This document shows positions 26,002 to 35,188 of a stretch of 64,000 nucleotides of DNA, piece after piece. The stretch is taken from assembly GCF_001618145.1 (NCBI RefSeq), contig NZ_LQNF01000003.1:1-64000 (forward strand). The letters are read 5' to 3'. How positions within the stretch are numbered: the first letter of the stretch is position 1; every line of letters begins with the position of its first letter. Origin of the DNA: Oceanobacillus damuensis. Lineage in GTDB: Bacteria; Bacillota; Bacilli; Bacillales; Amphibacillaceae. Below the pieces are notes generated by a model. The model was not told the origin of the DNA. It worked only from the letters and a program-made list of their open reading frames with translations, and did no database searches. The translations under genes were made by a program, and so were the position numbers.

Positions 26002-26815
26002 GTTAAAAGATAATAAGCTGCTCGTATTTGGGTTGATATTGGTAATGATTGTTATTAGTATTTGTGTCGTTTCGTTCTTTTACCTTCCGCATGATCCAAA
26101 TGCGATGAATACATCCGATCGTTTTCAAAGTCCCTCTATTGAATACTTACTTGGGACAGATCAGTTTGGTAGAGATATCTTTAGTCGAATTATGGTTTCG
26201 TCACAATATGCATTGTTGATTGGACTTGTGTCTGTCACGCTTGGATCATTCCTAGGATTGATTCTTGGAGCTATTGCAGCAACATCGAAGGGATTTGTGC
26301 AAAGTATATTGATGCGAATAATTGATGGATTTATGGCCTTTCCAGGAATTTTGCTTGCTATGATGTTAGTTGCTGTGCTTGGGAAAGGTTTATGGAATGC
26401 CGTTATTGCAATTGCTATTTTCATGGTTCCGGTATTTGCCCGGTTGTCGTATTCACTTGTGTTAGATCAAAAAAATAATTTGTATGTAAAAGCTGCAAAA
26501 AGTTATGGCGCGAGTAAAGGCAGAATTATTTTTAAACATATACTACCAACCATTTTGCCGCGTTTGATTACACAATTTAGCGCAAGCATAGGGAGTGCGA
26601 TTTTAATCGAGTCTTCTCTTTCCTTTTTAGGGTTAGGAGTACAGCCGCCTGACGCGAGTTGGGGGCTCATGCTAAGTGAGTCCAGGCAATATACGTTGAC
26701 CTATCCATTTTTGGCCTTTCCATCCGGTATTATCCTAATCATTACGGTCCTTGGGTTTAATTTAATCGGAGATGCGTTAAATGACTCGATGGTAAAAAGG
26801 AGGGCGTCTGCATGA
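25994..26815 (+). CDS. ABC transporter permease, DppC/OppC family
   Basis: This 273-residue permease shows the OppC signature LLGTDQFGRDIFSRIMVSSQYALLIG. Its EAA loop is YVKAAKSYGASKGRIIFKHILPTILP, and it contains SSLSFLGLGVQPPDASWG. The ORF opens at TTG 25982, but GGAGG (25984-25988) places the start at ATG 25994, overlapping the upstream stop by eight bases. It pairs with the DppB-type protein. Confidence 0.93.
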   Translation: MSKLKDNKLLVFGLILVMIVISICVVSFFYLPHDPNAMNTSDRFQSPSIEYLLGTDQFGRDIFSRIMVSSQYALLIGLVSVTLGSFLGLILGAIAATSKGFVQSILMRIIDGFMAFPGILLAMMLVAVLGKGLWNAVIAIAIFMVPVFARLSYSLVLDQKNNLYVKAAKSYGASKGRIIFKHILPTILPRLITQFSASIGSAILIESSLSFLGLGVQPPDASWGLMLSESRQYTLTYPFLAFPSGIILIITVLGFNLIGDALNDSMVKRRASA

Positions 26816-27618
26816 TGAATCGTTTACTCCATTTGGAAAATTTGAATGTGAAAGATACGCATAACCATGAATTGGTGAAGGGTGTCTCGCTTGATTTATA
26901 TGAGCATGAATTTGTTGGAATCGTAGGTGAATCAGGTTCTGGAAAAACGCTTAGTGTAAAAGCTGCGTTGCATTTACTACCCAATGACTTAGGTGTTACT
27001 TTTGAAGATAGTGAAGTGTTGGGAAAGTCTATTATCGATTTAAGTGATCACGAAAAAAGAAGGTTGATTGGAAGCGGAATTGGCTTTGTTCCTCAAAATA
27101 CAGTTGCATTCTTGCATCCAATGATTAAAATTAAACATCAAATTGGTGATGCCTTTATCTATCATACAAAAGCGAATAAAAAAGAGGCATTACAAAAGGC
27201 AGAAGAGCTGTTGGTCAAGGTGGGAATCAAGGAGCCAAAACGGGTACTTCATTCCTACCCAGTTCAACTGAGCGGTGGAATGAAGCAACGTGTCAATATT
27301 GCGATGGCATTAATGACTGACCCGAAAGTAATTATTGCCGATGAACCAACGACAGCACTTGATACGGTCGTTCAAAAACAAGTCATGCAGTTATTTAATG
27401 ATCTTTACACGAACGACGGCGTATCAATCCTATTTATCTCGCATGATTTAAAAATCGTCAAACGTTTTTGTAATCGTATCTATGTAATGCATGAGGGAAA
27501 AGTTGTGGAATCAGGGTACACGAGTGAGGTGTTTGCAGACCCTACGCATTCTTATACGAAGAAACTACTTCGTTTGATTCCTTCATTAAAATCAGGAAGA
27601 ACGAGAAGGTTAGGATAA
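26812..27618 (+). CDS. ABC transporter ATP-binding protein, DppD/OppD family
   Basis: This 268-residue ATPase has Walker A GESGSGKTL, Q-loop FVPQNTVAFLHPM, signature LSGGMKQRVNIA, Walker B VIIADEPTTALD and switch His ISHD. It is shorter than typical DppD (about 320 residues) because the C-terminal oligopeptide-transporter extension is nearly absent, ending soon after the DPTHSYTKKLLRLIPSL motif. An AAAAGGAGGG site precedes ATG 26812, which overlaps the upstream TGA. Confidence 0.92.
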   Translation: MMNRLLHLENLNVKDTHNHELVKGVSLDLYEHEFVGIVGESGSGKTLSVKAALHLLPNDLGVTFEDSEVLGKSIIDLSDHEKRRLIGSGIGFVPQNTVAFLHPMIKIKHQIGDAFIYHTKANKKEALQKAEELLVKVGIKEPKRVLHSYPVQLSGGMKQRVNIAMALMTDPKVIIADEPTTALDTVVQKQVMQLFNDLYTNDGVSILFISHDLKIVKRFCNRIYVMHEGKVVESGYTSEVFADPTHSYTKKLLRLIPSLKSGRTRRLG

Positions 27619-27639
27619 TCCGAAGATAGGGTGAATCAA

Positions 27640-28452
27640 ATGGACACGATATTAGAAGCAAAACAGATTATAAAAGAATTTAAGGTGAAAAAAGAGCGTC
27701 TTTTGGATAAGAAGTCGTATTTTCGCGCAGTAAATGATATTTCACTGCGAATAAGAAAGGGACAGACTATCGGGATTGTTGGGGAATCTGGCTCAGGAAA
27801 ATCAACGGTTTCTGAAATCATCGGAGATTTGCAAAAACCAACATCAGGCACGATAAACTATGAGGGAAAAGATATACGGAAGTTGTCCCAAGCAGAATAT
27901 CGTGATTTTCGGAAGAATGTCCAATTTATTTTCCAAAGCCCAAAGGATTCACTTCACCCTTTTTATACGATTAAGGAAAATCTATTAGAACCGCTTAAGA
28001 TTTATGCGGAGGAATTTAATCAGAAGCAAGCAATGATAGAAATTGAAAATATGATAAAAAAAGTAAATCTTGATGTGTCAATTTTAAAAAAACATGCCTC
28101 GGAAATTAGTGGTGGACAGGCGCAACGGGTCGCTATTGCCAGGGCATTGTTGCTAAAACCAAAAGTAATTATTTGCGATGAGTGTGTATCGGCACTTGAT
28201 GTATCGGTACAAGCGCAAATTTTGGATTTGCTGCTTGATTTGCAGGAAGAATTTGCGACGAGTTACTTATTTATATCTCATGATATCAGTGCTGTGAATT
28301 ATGTTTCTGATTATGTTGTTGTAATGAAAAATGGTGAAGTACTGGAAGAAGGGGTCACCGATCAAGTGCTATTCCAACCGCAGAGTGACTATACGAAAAC
28401 TTTGATTTCCAGTTCATTTCTATCAGAAGAGGATGAAGTACATGCATTGTAG
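27640..28452 (+). CDS. ABC transporter ATP-binding protein, DppF/OppF family
   Basis: This is the second ATPase of the importer, about 270 residues. Walker A is GESGSGKST, the Q-loop is FIFQSPKDSLHPFYTI, the signature is ISGGQAQRVAIARAL and Walker B is VIICDECVSALD, with Cys after the Glu where Pro is usual. Switch His is in ISHD. GTG 27631 is possible, but GATAGGG is spaced for ATG 27640. The last codons overlap the MBL hydrolase start region. Confidence 0.92.
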   Translation: MDTILEAKQIIKEFKVKKERLLDKKSYFRAVNDISLRIRKGQTIGIVGESGSGKSTVSEIIGDLQKPTSGTINYEGKDIRKLSQAEYRDFRKNVQFIFQSPKDSLHPFYTIKENLLEPLKIYAEEFNQKQAMIEIENMIKKVNLDVSILKKHASEISGGQAQRVAIARALLLKPKVIICDECVSALDVSVQAQILDLLLDLQEEFATSYLFISHDISAVNYVSDYVVVMKNGEVLEEGVTDQVLFQPQSDYTKTLISSSFLSEEDEVHAL

Positions 28453-29173
28453 AGTAATTGGAATGTGGGGCGGGTTTCCTAAAAAGAATGGCCCCTGTTC
28501 CGGATTTTTGATTCAACAAGATGGATTTTCGCTATTGCTGGATTGTGGCAGTGGTGTCGTCCCGCAATTACAAAATTATATCGATTTAAATGAAATAAAT
28601 CATGTTGTCTTATCTCATTATCATTATGATCATTTTAGTGATATAGGTGTCATGTTATTTTCGAGGCTAGTGAATACCCAATTAAAACGTGCAGACAAAC
28701 CTTTGTCTATTTATGGACCGCTTAGTGAGGAAATGGAAAGAAGAGTGGAAGAAGTTCCCCATTCGAAATTTGCTTATTTTAATGAAAAGAGTAAGTTGGA
28801 AATTGGCCCTTTTACATTGGAATTTAAGAAAAACAGTCATCCGGTAGAAGCATATTCTATCAAAATTACGTCGGATGATAAAACAATTGTATTTACTTCG
28901 GATACGACTTTTACAGAGGATTTAATTCCCTTCTCAAGTGAGGCCGATTTACTGATTGCAGAATGCAGTTTGTATGAAGAGATGGACGGGTCATCATCGG
29001 GTCACATGACATCTAAGGAGGCCGGAATATTAGCAAAACAATCCAACGCAAAAAATGTCATCCTTACTCATCTCCCTCATTACGGTGATTTGAATGAATT
29101 GCTGGAGAATGCGAAAAAACAAGGAAATCCAAACATAAAGCTTGCAGATGTTGGAATGGTAGTGGAGGTTTAA
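28442..29173 (+). CDS. MBL-fold metal-dependent hydrolase
   Basis: This 243-residue metallo-beta-lactamase-fold enzyme contains the zinc motif LSHYHYDHFSDIG (HxHxDH). Later ligands are KNSHPVEAY, FTSDTTFTEDL, ECSL with a following GHMTSKEAG, and LTHLPHYGD. The layout resembles RNase Z-like and PhnP-like phosphodiesterases rather than beta-lactamases. ATG 28442 is favoured over ATG 28433, because GAAGAGG immediately precedes the latter. It is the last gene of the HAD-RpiR-Dpp operon and probably processes the imported compound in the cytoplasm. Its substrate is unknown. Confidence 0.87.
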   Translation: MHCRVIGMWGGFPKKNGPCSGFLIQQDGFSLLLDCGSGVVPQLQNYIDLNEINHVVLSHYHYDHFSDIGVMLFSRLVNTQLKRADKPLSIYGPLSEEMERRVEEVPHSKFAYFNEKSKLEIGPFTLEFKKNSHPVEAYSIKITSDDKTIVFTSDTTFTEDLIPFSSEADLLIAECSLYEEMDGSSSGHMTSKEAGILAKQSNAKNVILTHLPHYGDLNELLENAKKQGNPNIKLADVGMVVEV

Positions 29174-29194
29174 GGGGCATAGGAGGTTAGCTTC

Positions 29195-29360
29195 TTGACC
29201 AACCTTCGAATCCTAAACAATTTAAGCGGGGAAGAGTTGGCAGAGAAGATTGATATAACCGAACAGTCTATTTGGCAGTATGAATGGGTATGTTTCTCCT
29301 AAAATGGAAGTTGTAAATACATTAAAGCGTCTCTTTCACGTTAAGTCTTCTTGCTTTTAA
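29195..29360 (+). pseudogene. Remnant of an XRE-type helix-turn-helix gene
   Basis: After AGGAGG (29181-29186), TTG 29195 begins a reading frame giving LRILNNLSGEELAEKIDITE and then QSIWQYE. A frameshift near 29284 is needed to continue with GYVSPKMEVVNTLKRLFHVK, after which a TAA occurs at 29358. This matches the N-terminal HTH of XRE regulators that normally continue into a longer C-terminal (ImmA/IrrE-type) part. That part is missing here, so the gene is dead or severely truncated. Confidence 0.6.
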
Positions 29361-29378
29361 GGGGATGATTTGATATAA

Positions 29379-29710
29379 GATGGGGATTGCTATAGGTTTG
29401 AGATAGACGGTGAATTGGATAGTTACCAGAAGTTGTTGTTGGAGCAATTGGTTGAAAAAGTAAAACAGGGACTGGAGACTACATATATTTGATAAGATAG
29501 ATTTCCAAATGGCAGCGATATCAAACGATGACGAAGATGTTGGTAGGAAGGATAGAAAGCAGTGAAAACTCTTTGGATATTCCTATAGTAGTCATTGATG
29601 GAAAACTGCATTCCTGGGAGGAAGTAGAGAAAATGGGGATGAGTTATGAAGGCTTCCAGATTCAAATGGAAGTGGTTCGTCCCTGGCTTCAGACAATCAA
29701 AATTTGTTAA
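29379..29710 (+). other. Decayed coding region of unknown origin
   Basis: Two short open stretches follow the XRE remnant. 29379-29492 has no start codon and reads YRFEIDGELDSYQKLLLEQL then VEKVKQG. 29528-29710 is a 60-codon ORF (MTKMLVGRIESSENSLDIP...) without a good ribosome site. Both look protein-like but incomplete, consistent with one or two genes in decay. From 29711 to 30022 nothing but degenerate repeat-like text is seen (GGGACAGG near 29770). Confidence 0.35.
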
Positions 29711-30022
29711 TTCCTGCATATACAATATACGGTGGATATACGATTCGATAGATAAATAAGTGGAACGTGGGACAGGTTTTTCATTGTCACACGTTCAAAC
29801 TCTTATATAGTCTCACCTACAGGCCTCACATAAACATTTTTATTTCTATAGTTTAACATCAGATAGGCTGTGACCGGATAGAATCAACCTCTAAACGAGA
29901 ATGATTCTTATAATAGAGCAACATTTCTTCTTTTTGCCCAGTACCTTACTATGAACGTGCCCCCACTACCAACTAAATTCAGAAAGAGTAATGGAACAAC
30001 AAACCAGTCACAGCGTCCCTTT

Positions 30023-31207
30023 CTATTTTTTTGCTACACTGGATTCTCTTAAACTTGGCCGGTTTAAGTTAAAGATTGATATATCATGACTTGTTTCACC
30101 TGAAATAGCTAATTGGGATAAAATTTCTCCTACAACACTCGCAAACTTGAATCCATGACCTGCAAATCCGGCAGCAATGGAAATATGAGCGTGTTCTGGA
30201 TGTTTATCAATAATGAAGTGGCCATCTGGAGTTCTTGTATACATACAGATGACGCCTTTTTTTAGTGCCCCCGATGCTCCTGGCATAAATCTGTCCAAGA
30301 ATTCGCGAATATGACCTTCGTCGTTTTCATCGAAGCCGAAATCACGGTTCACCGTATCCGGATCAATCGCTTCAACGTAATCATGTCGTCCTACTTTTAC
30401 CCCGCACCCGTCAAAGGTTGGAAAGCCGTAATATATTGCTCTCGTATCCGTATCACCTGAAGGAACTTCAACCATAAAAGTAGGGAATACGTTTGAATTA
30501 AATAATGCTTCATCTGCCTCAAACCAAGCAACCGGTTGACGTGTTGGGACAAGCGGCAGATCAAGGCCAACTTTAGAAGCGATTTTCCCGCTCCAGGATC
30601 CTGCACTGATGATTAGCTTGTCTGAGGTAAATGATCCTTTTTCTGTGATGACTTTGACTGAATCCTCGTATGCCTCTATATCCTTAACCGGGTTGTTTAC
30701 AGATAGTTCAGCACCGTGTTGTTCTGCTAATTCACGGTATGCCTGTATACAATTTTCGCTGAATAAAAACCCTGAATTCGGTTCATAAAAGGCACTATAA
30801 TCATCTGGAACATTTAAACCTGGAAAACGCTCCTTCGTCTGTGCTCCTGTTAAATGTTCGACATTCAGATCATATTCTTTCCCACTTTCGATCGCCTCAT
30901 CGATAAATGGCGCATTGCCTTTAGGACCAAAACCCATTGCGCCAGCTTGCCTGAATATCTTATGATGTGTCTTTTTTTCGAGCTCATCCCATAGCACCTG
31001 CGATCGAAGAGCTAGTGGTACATATTCTCGCCCTTCTCCGTAAGCGTGACGAATGATTCGGGTTTCGCCATAATGACTTCCCTGATCATGCGGCGGATCA
31101 AAAGCATCCACCAGCAGAACCTTCACTCCTTGTCTTGCTATATAATATCCCGCAGCCATCCCCATTGAACCCGCACCAACTACAATAACATCATAATGTT
31201 TTGTCAT
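30023..31207 (-). CDS. Monomeric sarcosine oxidase (N-methyl-amino-acid oxidase)
   Basis: This 394-residue flavoenzyme oxidises sarcosine to glycine, formaldehyde and hydrogen peroxide. The N-terminal FAD motif is VIVVGAGSMGMAAGYYIARQG, ending VLLVDAF. The MSOX/MTOX hallmark GSHYGETRIIRHAYGEGREYV follows. Cys321 in GVICMYTRTPDGHFIID is the expected covalent FAD attachment, and GFAGHGFKFASVVGE is the C-terminal flavin-contact motif. N-methyltryptophan oxidase is the close alternative. The neighbouring creatinase and creatininase genes, whose product is sarcosine, favour sarcosine oxidase. It is the last gene of the creatinine cluster and lies 282 bases from creatinase, so it may have its own promoter. 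Confidence 0.93.
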   Translation of the reverse strand: MTKHYDVIVVGAGSMGMAAGYYIARQGVKVLLVDAFDPPHDQGSHYGETRIIRHAYGEGREYVPLALRSQVLWDELEKKTHHKIFRQAGAMGFGPKGNAPFIDEAIESGKEYDLNVEHLTGAQTKERFPGLNVPDDYSAFYEPNSGFLFSENCIQAYRELAEQHGAELSVNNPVKDIEAYEDSVKVITEKGSFTSDKLIISAGSWSGKIASKVGLDLPLVPTRQPVAWFEADEALFNSNVFPTFMVEVPSGDTDTRAIYYGFPTFDGCGVKVGRHDYVEAIDPDTVNRDFGFDENDEGHIREFLDRFMPGASGALKKGVICMYTRTPDGHFIIDKHPEHAHISIAAGFAGHGFKFASVVGEILSQLAISGETSHDISIFNLNRPSLRESSVAKK

Positions 31208-31411
31208 TTATAATCCCCCTCTTTTAATGTTTTGTTGCTATCGTCTAAGTAAGCATTTACATAAATGTCCTACTGATTGAATTAACTTACGTCTTATATA
31301 CATTATAAGAATGATTTGTTGCCGTATATAATGATGGGAAAAGATGTTTCCTATCAGTTCTACTGATTGCTAAAGGAATAGGATTCAGCCTATTCTGTCA
31401 TTTTACTTTAA

Positions 31412-31448
31412 AAAGAAAAAGTGTTCATATTGAGAAAGCATGAACTCC
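31412..31448 (-). terminator. Weak terminator after the creatinase gene
   Basis: On the minus strand GTTCAT pairs with ATGAAC and is followed by ACTTTTTCTTTTT. The stem is short. Confidence 0.4.
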
Positions 31449-31489
31449 CTTGGAGATTTGCGTTAGAATCTGAGAAGCAGTCTGAACCA

Positions 31490-32716
31490 TTATTTTTTAA
31501 TGATATTATGTTTTGGACCGTACGGAAATTTGGTAATGTTTTCAGCACCATTTTCAGATAATACGATAATGTCATGTTCACGATAGCCGCCAGCACCAGG
31601 TTGACCTTCTGGAACCATAATCATTGGCTCCATGGAAATAACCATTCCTGGTTCCAACACAGTGTCAATATCCTCCCTTAGCTCTAAACCTGCTTCACGG
31701 CCATAATAATGACTAAGTACTCCAAAAGAATGCCCGTAACCAAATGTCCGATTTGGTAAAAGGTCATGTTCGCGATAGATTTCATTAAGCTCAGCAGCAA
31801 TGTCCATACATCTGGCACCTGGTTTGAGTAGTTCTAGTCCTTTTTCATGTACTTTTACGTTAATCTCCCACAATTCCAATTCTCGATCAGATATCTCTTC
31901 AAAAAACAGCGTTCGTTCAAGGGCTGTATAATAACCAGCAATCATCGGGAAGCAATTTAAGCTTAAAATATCACCACGCTGTATTTTTCGGGAGGTTGCC
32001 CAATTATGAGCCCCGTCTGTATTGATGCCAGATTGGAACCAGACCCATGTATCCCTCAGTTCAGCATGCGGGTACGTTCTGGCAATTTCTCGTGTCATTG
32101 CTTGTGTACCATGGAGCGCTACCTCGTATTCAGGAACTCCCTCATTGATGGCTTCAACCACAGCCGATCCTCCAATATCCGCGATTCGAGCTCCATTTTT
32201 TATTAGCTCAATCTCTTCTTGTGACTTAAACATTCGCTGCTTCATGGTTACTTTTGACACATCTATTAGTTCAGCATCCGGAAATGCGTCTTTTACTTTT
32301 CTGCGCATCTCGAGGGTCATATGATCGTCTTCAACGCCAAGGCGCTTGACCGGTGCTCCTCCTAGTACTTTCTTGACTGCATACAGGTAATTGTCTTTGT
32401 TCCAGTCAGTATACACAATATTGTCCTCAAAACTGCGGCGCCACGGTTGACCGGCGTCTATATTCCCGCTGACCGTACAATGTTTTTCTTGGGTGACCAC
32501 AAGGGCGTAGGATCTGCCAAACGATGTATAAAGGAAATCACTATAATAATTTATATTATGATAAGAAGTGAATAACACAGCATCTATACCTTGTTCTGCC
32601 ATGTTTTGACGTAAAATATTGTTCCGGTTTGCCATCTCTTGTTTGGAAAAGGTTGATTTAACCTTTTCACCGTTTTCAATTATTTTAATTCTTTCCAAAT
32701 CTGTTACGTTTTGCAT
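31490..32716 (-). CDS. Creatinase (creatine amidinohydrolase, EC 3.5.3.3)
   Basis: This 408-residue pita-bread-fold enzyme hydrolyses creatine to sarcosine and urea. The similarity to the Pseudomonas putida enzyme as I remember it is very strong: ASNs such as FTSYHNINYYSDFLYTSFGR, GQPWRR, ARIADIGG, WFQSGINTDGAHN (catalytic His), GDILSLNCFPMIAGYYTALE, RTFGYGHSFGVLSHYYG and REAGLELREDIDTVLEPGMV. Unlike M24 aminopeptidases, it lacks the metal-binding Asp/His/Glu set, as creatinases do. The start is ATG 32716 after AAAGGGG. A consensus cre site at 32839-32853 lies upstream, so it probably has its own CcpA-controlled promoter. Confidence 0.97.
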   Translation of the reverse strand: MQNVTDLERIKIIENGEKVKSTFSKQEMANRNNILRQNMAEQGIDAVLFTSYHNINYYSDFLYTSFGRSYALVVTQEKHCTVSGNIDAGQPWRRSFEDNIVYTDWNKDNYLYAVKKVLGGAPVKRLGVEDDHMTLEMRRKVKDAFPDAELIDVSKVTMKQRMFKSQEEIELIKNGARIADIGGSAVVEAINEGVPEYEVALHGTQAMTREIARTYPHAELRDTWVWFQSGINTDGAHNWATSRKIQRGDILSLNCFPMIAGYYTALERTLFFEEISDRELELWEINVKVHEKGLELLKPGARCMDIAAELNEIYREHDLLPNRTFGYGHSFGVLSHYYGREAGLELREDIDTVLEPGMVISMEPMIMVPEGQPGAGGYREHDIIVLSENGAENITKFPYGPKHNIIKK

Positions 32717-32838
32717 TTTTAATATCCCCTTTCAAGTTTTTCAAATTGGCCATTTTAGAATTATGCATGGAAATTGATTACTAAGCACATATCACCTCCT
32801 TCGTATAGTCACTCGTTTTTTAAATCTTTGCGGTTGAC

Positions 32839-32853
32839 TGAATACGCTTACAT
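32839..32853 (-). promoter_or_regulatory. Consensus cre site upstream of creatinase
   Basis: The minus strand reads ATGTAAGCGTATTCA, matching WTGNAANCGNWNNCW at all 15 positions. It lies 123 bases upstream of ATG 32716. CcpA repression on preferred carbon sources is the expected role. Confidence 0.7.
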
Positions 32854-32914
32854 TGAAATGTGTTTGATCCGCTAACATCAGTATAGTAGATAGATGCGTT
32901 CCTGTATAATAGCT

Positions 32915-32939
32915 AAAAATGATAGAATATATCATTTTT
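32915..32939. promoter_or_regulatory. Palindromic operator-like hairpin upstream of creatinase
   Basis: AAAAATGATA (32915-32924) and TATCATTTTT (32930-32939) are a perfect inverted repeat around GAATA. Nearly the same text (AATGATGGAATATATCATT, then CCTACAGAT) occurs near 37475-37500, upstream of a GMC-oxidoreductase remnant. TGATATATTCTATCA has the T-N11-A form of LysR sites. Confidence 0.5.
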
Positions 32940-32963
32940 ACAGATCTGCTTCATGTTGTGCTT

Positions 32964-33743
32964 TCAAACTTCATGTAAAGCAAATTCCTTCTTCAAAAAT
33001 AGAATAATATTATTTGTGACATCTTCCACAATCAACCTGCCTTTTTCTGCTGTACTGGATTTCCCGGTATAAAGACAGCCTGATGAAGGTATTAACGTTT
33101 TTGATGGTGGAAACCTTTGATAGGTTGGCGGGTTCTCAATCCCATCATCTGTAATTAGGTCTTCATGGACAAGTTCAGGTGTAAAATACATCATCATGGA
33201 TGTTTCCGTAATGGCAGCATGCTCCATTGCCCACCCCTTAAATTCTACTTCATCAAATATTTTTGGCATAAGTTCAATTGATATATTATCCCACCAATTA
33301 GATAGAAGAATTTTAGGAAAAGCCTCTTTTTGATTTCTTAGTAAAAGGTCAGCAGCTTCAGCAAGAAATGCGTCATTTTCATAATGACCACTCATAATTA
33401 AAATGTTTTTCCAGCCGTCATCTACAAACTCTTTCAGCACATCATAGATTAGCGAAGTTAAAGTAGTGCCATTTAAATCAACCGTACCAGGAAAAAGAGG
33501 ACCTCCTCCACTAGCAGGCTGGGATTTATAGCCATATGTTATTGTTGGAGCAATAACTGCCCTTACTTTCTCTGCTATAGCCTGACTATATCTTTCCGAT
33601 ATGATTGCATCAACACCCAGCGGTAAATGAGGGCCATGCTGTTCCGTTGAACCCACAGGTAGAATAAGGATATAATCCTCAACCTTAGAATGATATTCCT
33701 GCCAAGTCATGTTTCTCACTAAATTATTTTTCATATAAATCAA
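32964..33743 (-). CDS. Creatininase (creatinine amidohydrolase family, EC 3.5.2.10)
   Basis: This 259-residue metalloenzyme hydrolyses creatinine to creatine. Key segments are LPVGSTEQHGPHLPLGVDAI with metal ligands Glu/His/Asp, SQPASGGGPLFPGTVDLNG, MSGHYENDAFLAEAADLLL and MEHAAITETSMMMYF. The family also includes mycofactocin and riboflavin-pathway amidohydrolases, but the adjacent creatinase and sarcosine oxidase make creatininase the best call. It lies between the NCS1 permease and creatinase on the same strand, with AAGGAAGG before ATG 33743. Confidence 0.92.
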   Translation of the reverse strand: MIYMKNNLVRNMTWQEYHSKVEDYILILPVGSTEQHGPHLPLGVDAIISERYSQAIAEKVRAVIAPTITYGYKSQPASGGGPLFPGTVDLNGTTLTSLIYDVLKEFVDDGWKNILIMSGHYENDAFLAEAADLLLRNQKEAFPKILLSNWWDNISIELMPKIFDEVEFKGWAMEHAAITETSMMMYFTPELVHEDLITDDGIENPPTYQRFPPSKTLIPSSGCLYTGKSSTAEKGRLIVEDVTNNIILFLKKEFALHEV

Positions 33744-33865
33744 CCTTCCTTTCTAAAAACTATTAAGTTAAATTCTATAAGACAATGAAATTATCCTTCT
33801 TTTCTGCAATTTGATTACGATGACCCCGAGTTGGTAGTGGGATATACCTTTGCTTCACATGCATA

Positions 33866-35188
33866 TCAGCTAATATTTTTACTGTATTCGGAATCAGTTG
33901 GGACTTCATGGCGATCATCAATACTCAAAAAGTTAAAAATTTTATCCATTACAAATACTAAGCCGATTCCTAGTAGTATGCCATTAAGTGGTGGCAATCC
34001 TATATCAAAAATAGAGCTTAAATATGCGCCTAAGGTAGCCAGTATATAAGCTATCAAGTTTGAATAACGTACCACCCTGAACTTAACACTTTCAACTGTC
34101 GGAAATGATTTTCTCCAGTTAAATATATAGTCTCCTATGATTAACCCACCAAGCGAAGGAACGAACACACCCAAAAATGATAGGAAGGGAATAAATACTT
34201 CATATATTCCTGTAACTGCCATAATCGTGGCGATAATCAGCCCGCCAATAACAAATGGAACTTTATTAGGTTTATTGAAGAATTCGGCTCCTGCGATACC
34301 AAAGGAATATGCTGCTGTCGTATTTGTGGTCCATATATTAAAAATTAAGATGAGCATCGCCATTACAATGATCCCCAATTTCATCAAAACTTCTACCATA
34401 TCAGCTTCTTGCATGACTAGTCCACCTAACATACCAGAGATGGCCATTACTATATTACCTATTAAGAAGGCAAAAAACCCTACTGCAAATCCTGTTTTTG
34501 GTGTTTTTGCAAAACGAGCCCAATTAGGTGCCTGGGTACCTCCGGAAATAAATGCTCCTATTATAATTGTGATGGCTGCTGCAAAGGTAATTGTCGTGGT
34601 AGGTTCTATTGCAAAAAGTTCTCGAAAACCTCCTGCAGTCTCTACACTTACAGAAGGAATCTTGTATGCTAAATAAAGGAATGGAGGTATTGAAGCATAA
34701 GCTACTATCTCCATTCCCTTAGTCCCCCAGATAGCAAAAGACCCCATAAATAGTGACCAAAATATCGTAATTGGTATAAAATATGCTTCCAAACCTAAGC
34801 CTAGTGTAAACACCTTGCCCATATATGCAGCCTGAAATGCGTACCAAAACACTTGTGTTCCACCTAATATAATGCCAGTCCATTTAGAGCCTACTTTTCC
34901 TAACGCGTAACGGGCCAGAATAATTGCATTTAAACCAGTTTTTGCAGAAATCCAACATAACACACCTACATAGGTAGAAAGAATCAAATTACCTACCAAC
35001 AAAACTTTAATCAAATCACTGAGCTTCAGTGAGGTGCCAAGACTTGCCCCGGCTGCCATCGTCGTGACGATAAACGTGAATCCAAGCAGAACTGCAAATA
35101 TAGAGATCCAGTTCTTTCGCGCGCTCATTGGTACATGAGTCAAGGTATAATCAACATCAACATATTCCTTCGACACTTGCTCTTTCAT
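33866..35188 (-). CDS. NCS1-family permease (CodB-like), probable creatinine/creatine importer
   Basis: The protein is 440 residues with about 12 membrane segments and the CodB-like features of the nucleobase:cation symporter-1 family: ARKNWISIFAVLLGFTFIVTTMAAGASLG at the start, CWISAKTGLNAIILARYALG, FWYAFQAAYMGK and SGGTQAPNWARFAKT. The family carries cytosine, hydantoin, allantoin and similar cyclic ureides. Creatinine is a small cyclic guanidine-like compound. As the first gene of the creatinine operon, it is inferred to import creatinine. No cytosine deaminase is nearby. ATG 35188 is preceded by AAGGGAG. Confidence 0.88.
   Translation of the reverse strand: MKEQVSKEYVDVDYTLTHVPMSARKNWISIFAVLLGFTFIVTTMAAGASLGTSLKLSDLIKVLLVGNLILSTYVGVLCWISAKTGLNAIILARYALGKVGSKWTGIILGGTQVFWYAFQAAYMGKVFTLGLGLEAYFIPITIFWSLFMGSFAIWGTKGMEIVAYASIPPFLYLAYKIPSVSVETAGGFRELFAIEPTTTITFAAAITIIIGAFISGGTQAPNWARFAKTPKTGFAVGFFAFLIGNIVMAISGMLGGLVMQEADMVEVLMKLGIIVMAMLILIFNIWTTNTTAAYSFGIAGAEFFNKPNKVPFVIGGLIIATIMAVTGIYEVFIPFLSFLGVFVPSLGGLIIGDYIFNWRKSFPTVESVKFRVVRYSNLIAYILATLGAYLSSIFDIGLPPLNGILLGIGLVFVMDKIFNFLSIDDRHEVPTDSEYSKNIS

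Noticed and set aside
29423-29725. 100-codon minus-strand ORF
   Set aside because: It overlaps the plus-strand decayed coding region and shows no protein-family features.
30023-31207. N-methyltryptophan oxidase as primary name
   Set aside because: The family cannot be separated from sarcosine oxidase by eye, but the adjacent creatininase and creatinase yield sarcosine, so context favours sarcosine oxidase.
31490-32716. Xaa-Pro aminopeptidase (M24) annotation
   Set aside because: The sequence keeps the creatinase-specific catalytic His segment and long creatinase motifs, and lacks the M24 metal-ligand set.
34137-34676. 179-codon ORF opposite the NCS1 permease gene
   Set aside because: It is antisense to a well-supported membrane-protein gene. 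Long shadow frames are common opposite hydrophobic coding sequence.
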